From contig NZ_KN050846.1 of NCBI RefSeq assembly GCF_000746845.1, positions 379,394 to 443,393 of the forward strand: a stretch of 64,000 nucleotides of DNA, written 5' to 3'. Source of the DNA: Altibacter lentus (GTDB taxonomy: Bacteria > Bacteroidota > Bacteroidia > Flavobacteriales > Flavobacteriaceae). Below are positions 35,614 to 44,751 of the stretch, piece by piece. Position 1 is the stretch's first letter. The number at the start of each line of letters is the position of its first letter. The translations under genes and the position numbers were made by a program. The notes below the pieces were generated by a model. It made no database searches, was not told the origin of the DNA, and saw only the letters and a program-made list of their open reading frames with translations.

Positions 35614-37998
35614 ATGAACACACCCATGAACAATTCCGAAGCAAGAGAAACCTCCCTGAGAGAACTGGTCGAAAAGTACCTCCGTCACTGGTATTGGTTT
35701 GTACTGGGAGTGATCGTTGCCGTGATCCTGGCGTTTATCTATTTACGGTACACCACACCTTCCTATGCAACTCATGCTACGGTCATCATCAAGGATGAAC
35801 GAAGTGGTGGCGGACCTTCAGAATTGGCCGCATTTGCGGATCTGGGCGGCTTTTTCTCTAAATTCAATAATAGCAAGATCGAGAATGAACTGGCGATCTT
35901 CAATTCCAAGCGGATCATCTCCGATGTGGTTCGTGAACTGGACCTTAATATCACCTATCAGTCATTGGGAACCGTGAAGGCTTCCGAATTATACAAATAC
36001 AAACCGTTCACGGTGCAGTACTTATCCTTTGCAGACAGCACCCGCACCAATCCCGTGCCCACGCTCATCTTCGAAATAAAGTCGAGTACGGAATATGCAG
36101 TGGAAACCCAATCGGGAGCCATGCAGGGAACGTATACCTTCGGGGAGCGGGTATCACTTCCTTTTGGAGATATCACGGTCCTGCCGAATCTGGAGAATAT
36201 GTCTATTTTTGAAAGCTTTATAGATCGGCAGATCTCAGTGACTTACCGTCCGGTAGAAGCGGTTGCTTTAGCTTATCAGCAGCGCATCACGGTAGCCAAT
36301 GACATCAAGAACAGCAATGTGGTGAACGTACGCTTGCAATCGCCTGTCCCTGAAAAGGCCGAGGATTTTATCAACGAGCTTATCTTTCAGTATAACAAGG
36401 ATGCTATCAACGACCAGAATCAGGTAGCGCAGAAGACTTCGAACTTTATTGATTCCAGACTGGAGATCATTACCAGAGAACTGGATTCCGTAGAACGCAA
36501 CAAAGAACAATTTAAGAGTAGCAACCGCTTGACCGATATTGAGACCGAGGCACAGATCATTCTGCAAAATGCCAGCGAATACAATAACCGGCAATCGGGG
36601 ATTGCGACCCAACTGGAATTGGCGAATACCATGATCGACTATATGGAGAACTCATCCACGAACGACCTTCTGCCTTCAAACATCGGATTGGACGGTCAGG
36701 AAGTAGGGGAGGCGGTCAACAATTACAATCAGCTCATCTTACAGCGAAACAAACTGCTCAAGACCTCCACTGCTAAGAACCCTATCGTGGTGAACGTGAA
36801 CAATCAGATCGAACAGATACGCGAAGGGATTCTAAGCAGCCTGAAGAATACCAGCAATGCGCTAAAGGTTTCCATGCGTGACCTCAATTATCAGGAAGCG
36901 GCACTTAATTCCAAGATCGCACAAGTGCCTACCAAGGAAAAACTCTACAGAGGGATCGAGCGTCAGCAAACCATCAAAGAACAATTATACCTCTTTTTAC
37001 TGCAACAACGGGAAGAGGCTTCCATATCCCTGGCAGTAACGGCTCCCAAAGCGAAGATTGTGGACCTGGCATACAGCAGCAAGGCCCCGGTGGCACCTAA
37101 CCGCCCGTTAATATATATGGGCGCCTTGTTGGCGGGCTTGTTGGTTCCTTTTATAGGAGTCTACGGAAGTTTCCTCTTGAATACTAAAGTGGCTAATCGT
37201 CGTGATGTGGAACGCGTGCTTACTGATACACCATTGATAGGTGAGATCCCTAGGCTGAAAAAGAGCGATGACGAATTGATCCAACACAACGACCGAAGCA
37301 TTCTCGCTGAATCCTTCCGTATTCTGCGTACCAACTTGCAATACCTGTTCGTGAACAAGGAAAAGGAAGCGGCGGCTACCAAGACCGTTTTTGTTACGTC
37401 GACCATAAAAGGGGAAGGGAAGACATTTGTGGCCTTTAACTTGGCACTTACACTGGCCCTTACAGGTAAGAAGGTAGTGTTGTTGGGTGCCGATATCCGA
37501 AATCCGCAGCTGCACCGATACCTTCCTGAAGCATTTCGGAAGAACAAAGGTCTTACCGAATACATCATCGACCCCTCGCTAACGGCCGGGGAGCTGACCG
37601 CACAGAGTGAGTACAATCCAAATCTCAGCATCGTGCTGTCCGGCGTGATCCCGCCCAATCCTGCCGAACTCCTTATGCAGGAGCGTACCACTAGGATCTT
37701 TGATGAGCTTAGTGAGGATTTCGACTATATTATTGTGGATACGGCACCTTCTATGTTGGTGACCGATACGATCCTCATCAACAAGATGGCCGATATATTA
37801 CTGTATGTGGTCCGTGCCGGCTTTACCGATAAGCGCCTTCTTGAGTTCCCTAAGGATGCTATCAACGATGGTCGCCTCGCTAATATGGCTGTGGTTCTTA
37901 ACAATGTGACCATGAGTAATTTTGGCTACGGAAACAAATACGGGTATACCTATTCCAACGAAAAGAAGTCACTGCGGGATCGTATGTTTCGACGGTAG
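35614..37998 (+). CDS. Wzc-like polysaccharide co-polymerase / BY-type tyrosine kinase
   Basis: 794 residues. Wzz domain with a first helix near 25-45, a long periplasmic coiled-coil part, a second helix near 500-520 (LIYMGALLAGLLVPFIG), then a cytoplasmic kinase: Walker A STIKGEGKTFVAFN (about residue 600), Walker A' VVLLGADIRNPQ, and Walker B DYIIVDTAP. The C-terminal tail is Tyr-rich (GYGNKYGYTYSNEKK), the usual autophosphorylation cluster. The first Asp of Walker A' is Gly here. It controls chain length and export with the Wza-like protein. Confidence 0.93.
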   Translation: MNTPMNNSEARETSLRELVEKYLRHWYWFVLGVIVAVILAFIYLRYTTPSYATHATVIIKDERSGGGPSELAAFADLGGFFSKFNNSKIENELAIFNSKRIISDVVRELDLNITYQSLGTVKASELYKYKPFTVQYLSFADSTRTNPVPTLIFEIKSSTEYAVETQSGAMQGTYTFGERVSLPFGDITVLPNLENMSIFESFIDRQISVTYRPVEAVALAYQQRITVANDIKNSNVVNVRLQSPVPEKAEDFINELIFQYNKDAINDQNQVAQKTSNFIDSRLEIITRELDSVERNKEQFKSSNRLTDIETEAQIILQNASEYNNRQSGIATQLELANTMIDYMENSSTNDLLPSNIGLDGQEVGEAVNNYNQLILQRNKLLKTSTAKNPIVVNVNNQIEQIREGILSSLKNTSNALKVSMRDLNYQEAALNSKIAQVPTKEKLYRGIERQQTIKEQLYLFLLQQREEASISLAVTAPKAKIVDLAYSSKAPVAPNRPLIYMGALLAGLLVPFIGVYGSFLLNTKVANRRDVERVLTDTPLIGEIPRLKKSDDELIQHNDRSILAESFRILRTNLQYLFVNKEKEAAATKTVFVTSTIKGEGKTFVAFNLALTLALTGKKVVLLGADIRNPQLHRYLPEAFRKNKGLTEYIIDPSLTAGELTAQSEYNPNLSIVLSGVIPPNPAELLMQERTTRIFDELSEDFDYIIVDTAPSMLVTDTILINKMADILLYVVRAGFTDKRLLEFPKDAINDGRLANMAVVLNNVTMSNFGYGNKYGYTYSNEKKSLRDRMFRR

Positions 37999-38031
37999 TA
38001 TAAATAATATGCATTTAAAACCATCCAACTC

Positions 38032-39387
38032 ATGAAGTCTCTCTTTATCGTGCTTTGTCTTTGTATGGGTTTTATGGGTACGGCTCAGGTATTTAACTAC
38101 AACGGAAGCATAGAGGCAACCGGAGCCTTTTCGAATGAGGACCGACTTCCTTTCTGGTTCTATACCAATACCAATACGGCATTAAACCCCGAAACCAATA
38201 TATCGGGCACAGCTGGCTTTCAAGCAACCTATTCTTTTGAAAATTCAATATTGGAAGCAGGAATTGCGGGGTTTTACCGGGATGGGGTTGCAGACGAGTT
38301 GCAACGACGTGATATATTTATCTCGTTTCGGAATAACTGGCTGAAGGCCACGCTTGGTGCAAGAAAGCAAGAACTTAGTCGAAATGGTTTGTCCGCCTCG
38401 GGAAATAATTTTCTGTGGTCTCAAAATGCCCGCCCACTGCCCGGATTACTTGTGGAAGCTTCTCAACCGCTTCGTTTAACACATACATTTGCCTTGGACT
38501 GGGGGATCGCTCATTATCAATTGAATGACGACCGCTATGTCGAGAATACCAGGGTTCATTACAAACGATTAGGGCTCATTACTACTTTCAATAAGGATCA
38601 TCATATGACCATAGGGATTCAACATGTGGCGCAATGGGGTGGAACCTCGCCCGTCTATGGGAAATTTCCGGAAGGTCTTGATACGTTTCTGGATGTCTTT
38701 ACCGCGAGAAGAAGGGATATTACACTCAATGGGTCTACATTTGAAAATGCCGTGGGAAATCACTTAGGAACTTATTTGTTTGAGTATGGATGGAATACAA
38801 CCATCGGACAATGGGTTTTTTATCATGAACATCCGTTCGAGGACGGGTCAGGTGCCCGCTGGAACAACCTCCCGGACGGTGTTTGGGGGCTATCTTATGA
38901 GCCCGCAAATACAAAATGGATTAAAGCCGTTCTTTATGAACATACCACCACTACTAATCAGAGTAAAGGCAGAGGAGAAAGTGCGATCGATAATTATTTT
39001 ACTAATAATCTCTATCGCAGCGGATGGAGTTATGAACAAACCACTATAGGTTTTCCTTTTATTATTTATGATGAGAATATTCCGGTAACTGAGAACACAT
39101 CTCCCTTGGCAAATAATCGTGTTAATGTACATCATTTAGGGGTTTCCGGTGCTTTTAAGAACTGGGAATGGATGCTACGATCATCCTATGCCTCCCAGCT
39201 GGGAAATTTCCGGGCACCCATAGAACCCGCTATTAAGAACTGGCACAATGCCGTGTCCCTTAGCTATGCTACCAATCAATACGGTACGTTTACGGTACTG
39301 GGAGGTGTTGATGCAAGTAACACATTTCCCACGGTGATAGGGGGAGGACTTTCCTACCGATACACCTTTAGTTCGAATGAGCCATGA
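38032..39387 (+). CDS. Capsule assembly protein Wzi family
   Basis: 451 residues with a signal peptide (LFIVLCLCMGFMGTAQ) and alternating beta-barrel strands to the end. The pattern, including ATLGARKQELSRNGLSASG and NPR-like loops, fits the Wzi family of outer-membrane barrels that hold capsule at the surface. This is the sign that the locus makes a cell-attached capsule and not only a released polymer. The stop overlaps the next gene as ATGA. Confidence 0.85.
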   Translation: MKSLFIVLCLCMGFMGTAQVFNYNGSIEATGAFSNEDRLPFWFYTNTNTALNPETNISGTAGFQATYSFENSILEAGIAGFYRDGVADELQRRDIFISFRNNWLKATLGARKQELSRNGLSASGNNFLWSQNARPLPGLLVEASQPLRLTHTFALDWGIAHYQLNDDRYVENTRVHYKRLGLITTFNKDHHMTIGIQHVAQWGGTSPVYGKFPEGLDTFLDVFTARRRDITLNGSTFENAVGNHLGTYLFEYGWNTTIGQWVFYHEHPFEDGSGARWNNLPDGVWGLSYEPANTKWIKAVLYEHTTTTNQSKGRGESAIDNYFTNNLYRSGWSYEQTTIGFPFIIYDENIPVTENTSPLANNRVNVHHLGVSGAFKNWEWMLRSSYASQLGNFRAPIEPAIKNWHNAVSLSYATNQYGTFTVLGGVDASNTFPTVIGGGLSYRYTFSSNEP

Positions 39388-40955
39388 GCAAACTGGTTCA
39401 GATCTTAGTGACACCGCAGCAGGCGGCCGATGCTCCCTATGTATTGGAAGTGGGACTCGAAAAAGCAATGCTTCGGAAAGGGGATATCTCCGATTGGCGC
39501 ATTCGGAAACGTTCTATCGACGCACGCCGTAAGCCCATCAAGGTCAACCTTCAACTGGAATTCTGGATGCAGCACGAAATACGTGAAAGCATGCCTGCCT
39601 TTATTCCGAAGCAGGTGAAAAACGCCCGCAGCATTCACATTATTGGCGCAGGCCCAGCCGGACTCTATGCGGCACTGCGGGCCATAGAAGCCGGTCTCAA
39701 GCCTATTGTTTTCGAGCGCGGCAAGGATGTACGGGCCCGCAGAAGGGATCTTGCCGCCATCAATAAGGACGAGATCGTAAACCCCGAATCCAACTATTGC
39801 TTTGGCGAAGGGGGCGCCGGAACCTACTCCGACGGGAAACTGTATACGCGCTCCAAAAAACGAGGCAATGTACTGAAAGCGATGGAATGGTTCGTTCACT
39901 TCGGGGCCGACCCCGATATCCTGGTGGATGCACATCCGCATATAGGGACCAACAAACTCCCCAAGATCATTACGAACATGCGGGAAGCGATCATAACGGC
40001 AGGGGGAGAGGTACACTTTGAAAGTAAGCTTACAGACCTGGAGATCAGCAATGGAGCTGTTACTGCTATTCATATCAATGAAACAAACATCGTTCCCTGC
40101 ACCGATCTGATCTTGGCCACGGGCCATTCGGCTCGGGATATCTTCTACCTTCTTCAACGTAAAAAGGTGTCTCTGGAAGCCAAGCCGTTTGCCATTGGGG
40201 TACGGGTGGAACACGCGCAGGAACATATCGATACCATACAATACCACGGCGAACATGATAATCCCTATCTGCCTCCGGCCTCCTATGCATTGGTAGAACA
40301 GGTGGACGGCATGGCGGTCTATTCCTTTTGTATGTGTCCGGGCGGTATTATTGCGCCCTGTGCCACGGAGCAGCAAGAAGTAGTGACCAACGGCTGGAGC
40401 CCCAGCAAACGTAACAATCCGTACGCTAATTCCGGTATTGTGGTAAGTGTGGCGCCTCAAGATCTTCCCAATTATAGCCCCGAAGATCCTTTCGTGTGTT
40501 TGGACTTTCAAAAATTCGTGGAACGCAGTTGCTGGGAAGCAGCGGGACGCACCCAGCATGTACCGGCCCAGCGCATGATCGATTTTGTGGAAGGACGTGT
40601 TTCCAAGGACTTTCCGAAGACATCCTATCAGCCCGGCATCACTTCGGTTGACCTCAATGAGGTACTTCCGGCACTTCTCACCAAACGTTTAAAAAAGGCC
40701 TTTGTCGCATTCGGTAAGAAGATGAAAGGCTATTATACCAATGATGCAGTGCTCCATGCCCCGGAGAGCCGAACCTCTTCTCCGGTAAGTATTCCGCGAG
40801 ACCCTGAAACACTGGAACACATATCGGTACGCGGACTCTATCCCTGTGGGGAGGGTGCCGGGTATGCCGGGGGGATTATTTCTGCAGCCATAGATGGCAT
40901 CAATTGTGTGGATGCGATCGCTAAGAAATACACCACCCCTTCCGGTAATTCATAA
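39384..40955 (+). CDS. FAD-dependent oxidoreductase (COG2509 type)
   Basis: 523 residues. An N-terminal domain of about 80 residues precedes the FAD-binding motif IIGAGPAGLYAALRA; CFGEGGAGTYSDGKLYTR and the C-terminal GEGAGYAGGIISAAIDG complete a flavoprotein of the uncharacterised dehydrogenase family COG2509. The substrate is unknown. It overlaps wzi by 4 bp, yet the family is widespread outside capsule loci, so the link may be only transcriptional. A terminator hairpin follows, mainly oriented for the opposite strand. Confidence 0.88.
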   Translation: MSKLVQILVTPQQAADAPYVLEVGLEKAMLRKGDISDWRIRKRSIDARRKPIKVNLQLEFWMQHEIRESMPAFIPKQVKNARSIHIIGAGPAGLYAALRAIEAGLKPIVFERGKDVRARRRDLAAINKDEIVNPESNYCFGEGGAGTYSDGKLYTRSKKRGNVLKAMEWFVHFGADPDILVDAHPHIGTNKLPKIITNMREAIITAGGEVHFESKLTDLEISNGAVTAIHINETNIVPCTDLILATGHSARDIFYLLQRKKVSLEAKPFAIGVRVEHAQEHIDTIQYHGEHDNPYLPPASYALVEQVDGMAVYSFCMCPGGIIAPCATEQQEVVTNGWSPSKRNNPYANSGIVVSVAPQDLPNYSPEDPFVCLDFQKFVERSCWEAAGRTQHVPAQRMIDFVEGRVSKDFPKTSYQPGITSVDLNEVLPALLTKRLKKAFVAFGKKMKGYYTNDAVLHAPESRTSSPVSIPRDPETLEHISVRGLYPCGEGAGYAGGIISAAIDGINCVDAIAKKYTTPSGNS

Positions 40956-40963
40956 CAACAAAA

Positions 40964-40987
40964 AAGCCCCCGCGGTTGCGGAGGCTT
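40964..40987 (-). terminator. Terminator hairpin of the Thr/Glu-rich lipoprotein gene
   Basis: AAGCCCCCGC (40964-40973) pairs with GCGGAGGCTT (40978-40987) with one mismatch and a GGTT loop. The run of A upstream on the plus strand reads as a T tail on the minus strand, after the gene at 41030. Confidence 0.75.
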
Positions 40988-41029
40988 CTGTACGATACGC
41001 CCAAGAGCGTAGTATGTCTAAAGTGTTTC

Positions 41030-41254
41030 TTACTTGATCTCTACTTTCTCTGTAGCAACTGTATCAGTTACTCCAGTAGTAGTCTCAATAGCAGTTTCGG
41101 TAGCTTCTGTAGTCTCAGTTACAGGAGTTTCCATAGTCTCAGTAGTAGTTACTTCTTCTACTGCGTCTTCTGCTTTCTCTTCGGTAGTCTCACGACAAGA
41201 AGAAAATGCTACTAATACCATTAATGCGAAAGCACTTAAAATTACGTTTTTCAT
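41030..41254 (-). CDS. Small Thr/Glu-rich lipoprotein of unknown function
   Basis: 74 residues. Signal peptide and lipobox (VAFSSCRETTEEK), then low-complexity Thr, Glu and Val repeats (TTTETMETPVTETTEATET) to the end, with no globular domain. It has a typical lipoprotein start, its own terminator and a weak -7 box (TACATTCG, 41293-41286 on the minus strand), so it is probably a real gene. An acidic, disordered cell-envelope lipoprotein; no function can be given. Confidence 0.7.
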   Translation of the reverse strand: MKNVILSAFALMVLVAFSSCRETTEEKAEDAVEEVTTTETMETPVTETTEATETAIETTTGVTDTVATEKVEIK

Positions 41255-41571
41255 TTGTTGAAAAAATTAGATGTTAAATTGAGCGCGAATGTAGATTATT
41301 TTCTGACACGAAAAACATTTTCATAAAAAATATTTTACGTGTATCTAAGATGCATTTATTGAGTTCCATAGAGTCGGTATTTTTCAGAATAAAATAGAGA
41401 GTAATCCCCTGAAAACAAACACCACACCTTTCAATTTTGTTAAGGTACTGCAAAACCTTTTTTATCTGATCGTTGGTTTTGTAACTTCGATAAGAGTAAG
41501 CTCACACCGATCTTACCGGCATTAATATGTAAAAGTAAATGAAACTCTAATAGGAAGATATATAGAAAGTA
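41255..41571. other. Intergenic region of 317 bp between divergent small genes
   Basis: AT-rich, no gene seen. It holds a weak -7-like box for the minus-strand lipoprotein at 41286-41293 and a weak one (TAACTTCG, 41482-41489) for the plus-strand SemiSWEET gene. No clear -33 boxes, tRNA or strong hairpin. Confidence 0.4.
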
Positions 41572-41835
41572 ATGGAATTAACCACCATCATTGGACTTCT
41601 GGCCGGTGCGTTTACCACCATCGCGGTGATCCCTCAGATTAAAAAAGCATGGTACACCAAGAAAGTGGAAGACGTTTCGCCCTTTATGTTTACCATACTC
41701 ATTCTGGGAGTAGGGTTATGGGTGGTATACGGGATATTGAAAAGCGATATCCCAATTATAGCAACCAATGGCATTTCGCTGGGGCTCAATATGATCATGT
41801 TGTATCTTATGGTACGCTATAGGAAAAAGGACTAA
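41572..41835 (+). CDS. SemiSWEET sugar transporter
   Basis: 87 residues with three membrane helices, the size of a SemiSWEET half-transporter that works as a homodimer. The PQ-loop motif IAVIPQIKKAWYTKK and the pocket residues in WVVYGIL and ATNGISLGLN are visible. It moves small sugars across the inner membrane down their gradient. Its last 29 bp overlap the convergent gene on the minus strand. Confidence 0.9.
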   Translation: MELTTIIGLLAGAFTTIAVIPQIKKAWYTKKVEDVSPFMFTILILGVGLWVVYGILKSDIPIIATNGISLGLNMIMLYLMVRYRKKD

Positions 41836-42268
41836 GCAGCAGGTACAATAAACTTAGGGTGAGACTGAAGATGATATGTGCCAGAAATAACTGGGTATAA
41901 AAAGCATGGCGATCCACAAACGGAGGATCATGGTGAAACTTGAATAACGACATCCAGCCAAGAATTCCTAAAATTCCGGCAACGCATCCGTATCCTAATC
42001 CCCATAAGAAAGTCACCGGCAATTCAAATAATGCTCTCAAGTAGACATACCCGAATAGAAAGACTCCGCCAAAAGCATAGTGCAAAACCCAGCCTATCCA
42101 TTTTCCCTGCGGTTTGGCTCCTTTCATCAGCTTAGAGCTATTTACTAATTGGGTCAACAGTTCCGGTTGACCAAAGCGTTTGTCCCATAAGGCAGAAACG
42201 ATATAAGTGAAAACGGTCATCACCCCCACCGAGATGCCCAGAATAGATAGTAATTGAATGAATTTCAT
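41807..42268 (-). CDS. Four-helix membrane protein of unknown function
   Basis: 153 residues with about four hydrophobic helices (about 4-24, 60-80, 84-106, 122-145). Conserved-looking polar parts are WIGWVLHYAFGG and KFHHDPPFVDRHAFYTQLFLAHI, where three His residues could bind metal or haem (inference). No family was recognised with confidence. It converges with the SemiSWEET gene and is divergent from the YqcI/YcgG gene. Confidence 0.7.
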   Translation of the reverse strand: MKFIQLLSILGISVGVMTVFTYIVSALWDKRFGQPELLTQLVNSSKLMKGAKPQGKWIGWVLHYAFGGVFLFGYVYLRALFELPVTFLWGLGYGCVAGILGILGWMSLFKFHHDPPFVDRHAFYTQLFLAHIIFSLTLSLLYLLLSPFSYSVP

Positions 42269-42424
42269 AACGTCTGTCGGTTGTTAACACGCGTTCAGAG
42301 GACAGCAATACGATGCCCTTGTGCTTATGCTTTGCTAGTAAATGCAGCAGGTTCTTTTAAAAATTTTTATGAAAATAAAGGAAAGGTTGTTAAGTGCGAA
42401 TTAAATCTATGGTAAAACTTTCTT

Positions 42425-42459
42425 AACTATAAAGAGGGACCTCTCACTTTCCTATAGTT
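42425..42459 (+). repeat. Nested inverted repeat upstream of the YqcI/YcgG gene
   Basis: AACTATA (42425-42431) and TATAGTT (42453-42459) form a 7-bp inverted repeat, enclosing a second one, AGAGG (42433-42437) and CCTCT (42440-42444). It ends 26 bp before the start codon, where an operator or RNA hairpin could act. Confidence 0.4.
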
Positions 42460-42485
42460 TTAAAATAAATCTAAACCTTACACCG

Positions 42486-43160
42486 ATGGCACACGCAAGA
42501 ACCCTGAATGAGCAATCTGCAGATCTGTATTCCGATTTTAAAGACTTTATTGTTGCCAAAGATCACCCCTGTGTGATGGCGCAGACCGTATTTTCCATGG
42601 ATGCTGTTACCCTAAAGGAGTATCCTTCGTTCGGAACCCGGAGCACGGCTGCTCACATCCTTTCAGATCTAAAGGAGTATCTTGATACCTGTGATTTTGA
42701 AGCGAATACCTTTCAAACGTTTATAGCAACATTCCCGGACGTGGACGTATTTTCAGAGATCGAGTTCGAAAAATTACTTTGGCAACAACTGCAATTTATA
42801 CACGAAGCGGATACACAAAACTGGGATTCTGCTGTAAGTAAGGATCCCGATGACCCTTCGTTTAGTTTCAGTATTGGAGGCACCGCCTTCTATATTGTGG
42901 GCATGCATCCCAAAAGCTCCAGAAAAGCGCGGAGAGCACCGGTGGTTACTTTAGTATTTAACTTACATTGGCAATTCGATAAATTACGGGAGATGGGAAC
43001 ATATCAACGGGTGCGGGATACGATTAGACGAAGAGATAAGACCTTACAGGGATCCGTGAATCCCGTATTAAAAGATTTTGGTGAAGAAAGTGAAGCACGA
43101 CAGTACAGCGGCCGTCACGTAGAAGCCGCGTGGAAATGCCCATTTCATGCTTCTCATTAG
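42486..43160 (+). CDS. YqcI/YcgG (GntA-like haem-dependent oxygenase) family protein
   Basis: 224 residues, no signal peptide. Motifs of the YqcI/YcgG family: KDHPCVMAQTVF near the N-terminus, FSFSIGGTAFYIVGMHP in the middle, and the C-terminal WKCPFHAS. One member, GntA, is a haem-dependent enzyme that N-hydroxylates an arginine derivative in guanitoxin synthesis, so a redox role on a guanidino or amino compound is possible. The DUF1989 gene follows after 42 bp. Substrate unknown. Confidence 0.82.
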   Translation: MAHARTLNEQSADLYSDFKDFIVAKDHPCVMAQTVFSMDAVTLKEYPSFGTRSTAAHILSDLKEYLDTCDFEANTFQTFIATFPDVDVFSEIEFEKLLWQQLQFIHEADTQNWDSAVSKDPDDPSFSFSIGGTAFYIVGMHPKSSRKARRAPVVTLVFNLHWQFDKLREMGTYQRVRDTIRRRDKTLQGSVNPVLKDFGEESEARQYSGRHVEAAWKCPFHASH

Positions 43161-43202
43161 ATATATTTTCTAACGACAATCCTATAAAAGAACAAGAAAT
43201 AA

Positions 43203-43793
43203 ATGGAACAATCAATACCCAAACAAAGCGGAGTGGCATTCAGATTGGCTAAAGGAGACATATTGAAGGTAATTGACCCTCATGGTGAACAAGTAAGTGA
43301 TATGGTATGTTTCAATGCGCATGATTTCAAGGAAAAGATCTCCGGCGGAAAAACCTTCGATTTTGAAGCATCTATTCTTATCACAAAAGGAAACCGGCTA
43401 TGGAGTAACCGAAGCCGGCCTCTAATGAAAATACTCGAAGATACCAACGGTCGAAATGATTTCCTGCTCGCCCCGTGCAGCCCCGAAACGTTTGAGATCA
43501 TGTACGATCACAAAGGATATCATCCCAGCTGTTTTGAGAATCTATACACGAATCTCAAACCCTTTGGTATTGAACCGGATGATATTCCAACTGCTTTTAA
43601 CATATTTATGAATGTTCGGTTCGATCAAAATGGAAAATTAACCGTCGCTGCGCCCACCAGTACAGCGGGCGATTACGTTCTCCTTGAAGCCTTAGAAGAC
43701 CTTGTGGTAGGTCTTACGGCATGCTCCGCACCCGACAGTAACAATGGTTCGTTCAAACCCATACACTACGAAATTACTTCAAAGGATGCTTAG
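43203..43793 (+). CDS. DUF1989 (urea-carboxylase-associated) family protein
   Basis: 196 residues, cytoplasmic. The motifs GDILKVIDPHGEQVSDMVCFN, LWSNRSRPLMKI, LAPCSPETFE and HPSCFENL fit DUF1989, found next to urea carboxylase and guanidine-degradation genes. The Cys residues may bind metal. It forms a pair with the YqcI/YcgG gene, suggesting one pathway for a nitrogen-rich substrate (inference). The stop lies 2 bp from the end of the convergent gene. Confidence 0.85.
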   Translation: MEQSIPKQSGVAFRLAKGDILKVIDPHGEQVSDMVCFNAHDFKEKISGGKTFDFEASILITKGNRLWSNRSRPLMKILEDTNGRNDFLLAPCSPETFEIMYDHKGYHPSCFENLYTNLKPFGIEPDDIPTAFNIFMNVRFDQNGKLTVAAPTSTAGDYVLLEALEDLVVGLTACSAPDSNNGSFKPIHYEITSKDA

Positions 43794-43795
43794 CC

Positions 43796-44563
43796 TTATG
43801 GAGTAGGAACCAATGAGAACCCTACACTTTTTGCCGACTGCAACGGATATAAGGTCTCGTTGATCTCCTGAAGGAAACACACCCCAATCACCGGCAAAGG
43901 GATCCCTATGCCCTGCGGAAGGGTGGAAGGGAGGAGTTCGAGCGAGGTTCGGGTGTCATCCCGCGACAGTAATATCGGTTCGCTGGAATGCCGTGCTTTT
44001 TCCAGTGTATGGAAATCAAATTCCAGTATCCCATACCGCAACTGTACATAATCGGCTCCTTTGGGGAACGGGATCGCCTGTACATCTATTCCGCTAATGT
44101 GCGTACGGAAGCGTTCGGGATCATAACTGAGATCGAAGGGAAGGATGCGGGACACATCGCAGTCTGGAGTGTAGCTATGCGATTGTAGCAATGCGAGTCC
44201 CTGTGGATGCTCCATACCCGCACCCACCCGCCGTTTGCCGCGTCTGTTATCGGTATCGAGATCCTTGAGCCGGGTAAACAACGACATGAGTCGGCGGTTT
44301 AAATATTTAAAATGATACTCGGGAAAGAAGGCCTCCACTCCAAGTCGGAAACGCCTGTTCACGTACGAGCAATGACCAAATTCAGTGGCATTCTCCAGAA
44401 CCCGCTTCATATTCGGGTCGTTAAAGATAGCCTCCCGGGTAAACCCGCCACCCGCTGTCTTAGCCAGGTTGTGATTCCCTTTTCTTGTGTTTTTCTTGTC
44501 CTGATAAAAATTGATACCCCCAAGGGTACCTATAAAGGTAATAATACCTGTTTGTCGTGCCAT
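43796..44563 (-). CDS. Uncharacterised MARQTG-type Bacteroidota protein
   Basis: 255 residues from the ATG at 44561-44563; a start 33 bp further upstream is in frame but MARQTGIITFIGTLGGINFY is the usual beginning of this family. The N-terminal 100 residues (QDKKNTRKGNHNLAKTAGGGFT, EFGHCSYVNRRFRLGV) are basic; the rest is mixed beta structure. No signal peptide, no known catalytic motif. The family is common in Bacteroidota genomes but, to my knowledge, has no assigned function. Six 11-bp direct repeats lie about 120 bp upstream of its start. Confidence 0.7.
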   Translation of the reverse strand: MARQTGIITFIGTLGGINFYQDKKNTRKGNHNLAKTAGGGFTREAIFNDPNMKRVLENATEFGHCSYVNRRFRLGVEAFFPEYHFKYLNRRLMSLFTRLKDLDTDNRRGKRRVGAGMEHPQGLALLQSHSYTPDCDVSRILPFDLSYDPERFRTHISGIDVQAIPFPKGADYVQLRYGILEFDFHTLEKARHSSEPILLSRDDTRTSLELLPSTLPQGIGIPLPVIGVCFLQEINETLYPLQSAKSVGFSLVPTP

Positions 44564-44685
44564 AATCTTAGTTTTTAGAGGGCCACCGATCGTCATTGAG
44601 GTATGTATAAGAACGTCAATACGTTGCGTTTAGTATATATAACACCCTGTCTATAGTATAGATACGGTATGCTTACACCCACCCT

Positions 44686-44751
44686 AAAGCGTACTTATAG
44701 CGTACCTATAGCGTAGTTATAGCGTAGTTATAGCGTAGTCATAGCGTAGTA
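44686..44751. repeat. Six tandem 11-bp direct repeats (ATAGCGTAGTT-like)
   Basis: Units start at 44686, 44697, 44708, 44719, 44730 and 44741. The third and fourth are identical (ATAGCGTAGTT), the others differ at one to three positions, and the core AGCGTA is kept in all six. The 11-bp period is close to one DNA turn, so bound proteins would line up on one face. Upstream of the MARQTG-type gene. Confidence 0.85.

Noticed and set aside
39405-40559. 384-residue minus-strand reading frame
   Set aside because: It lies fully inside the FAD oxidoreductase gene on the other strand, which has clear FAD motifs; the minus-strand translation has no domain logic.
44686-44751. CRISPR array
   Set aside because: The units are 11 bp with no spacers and no cas genes are nearby; these are simple direct repeats.
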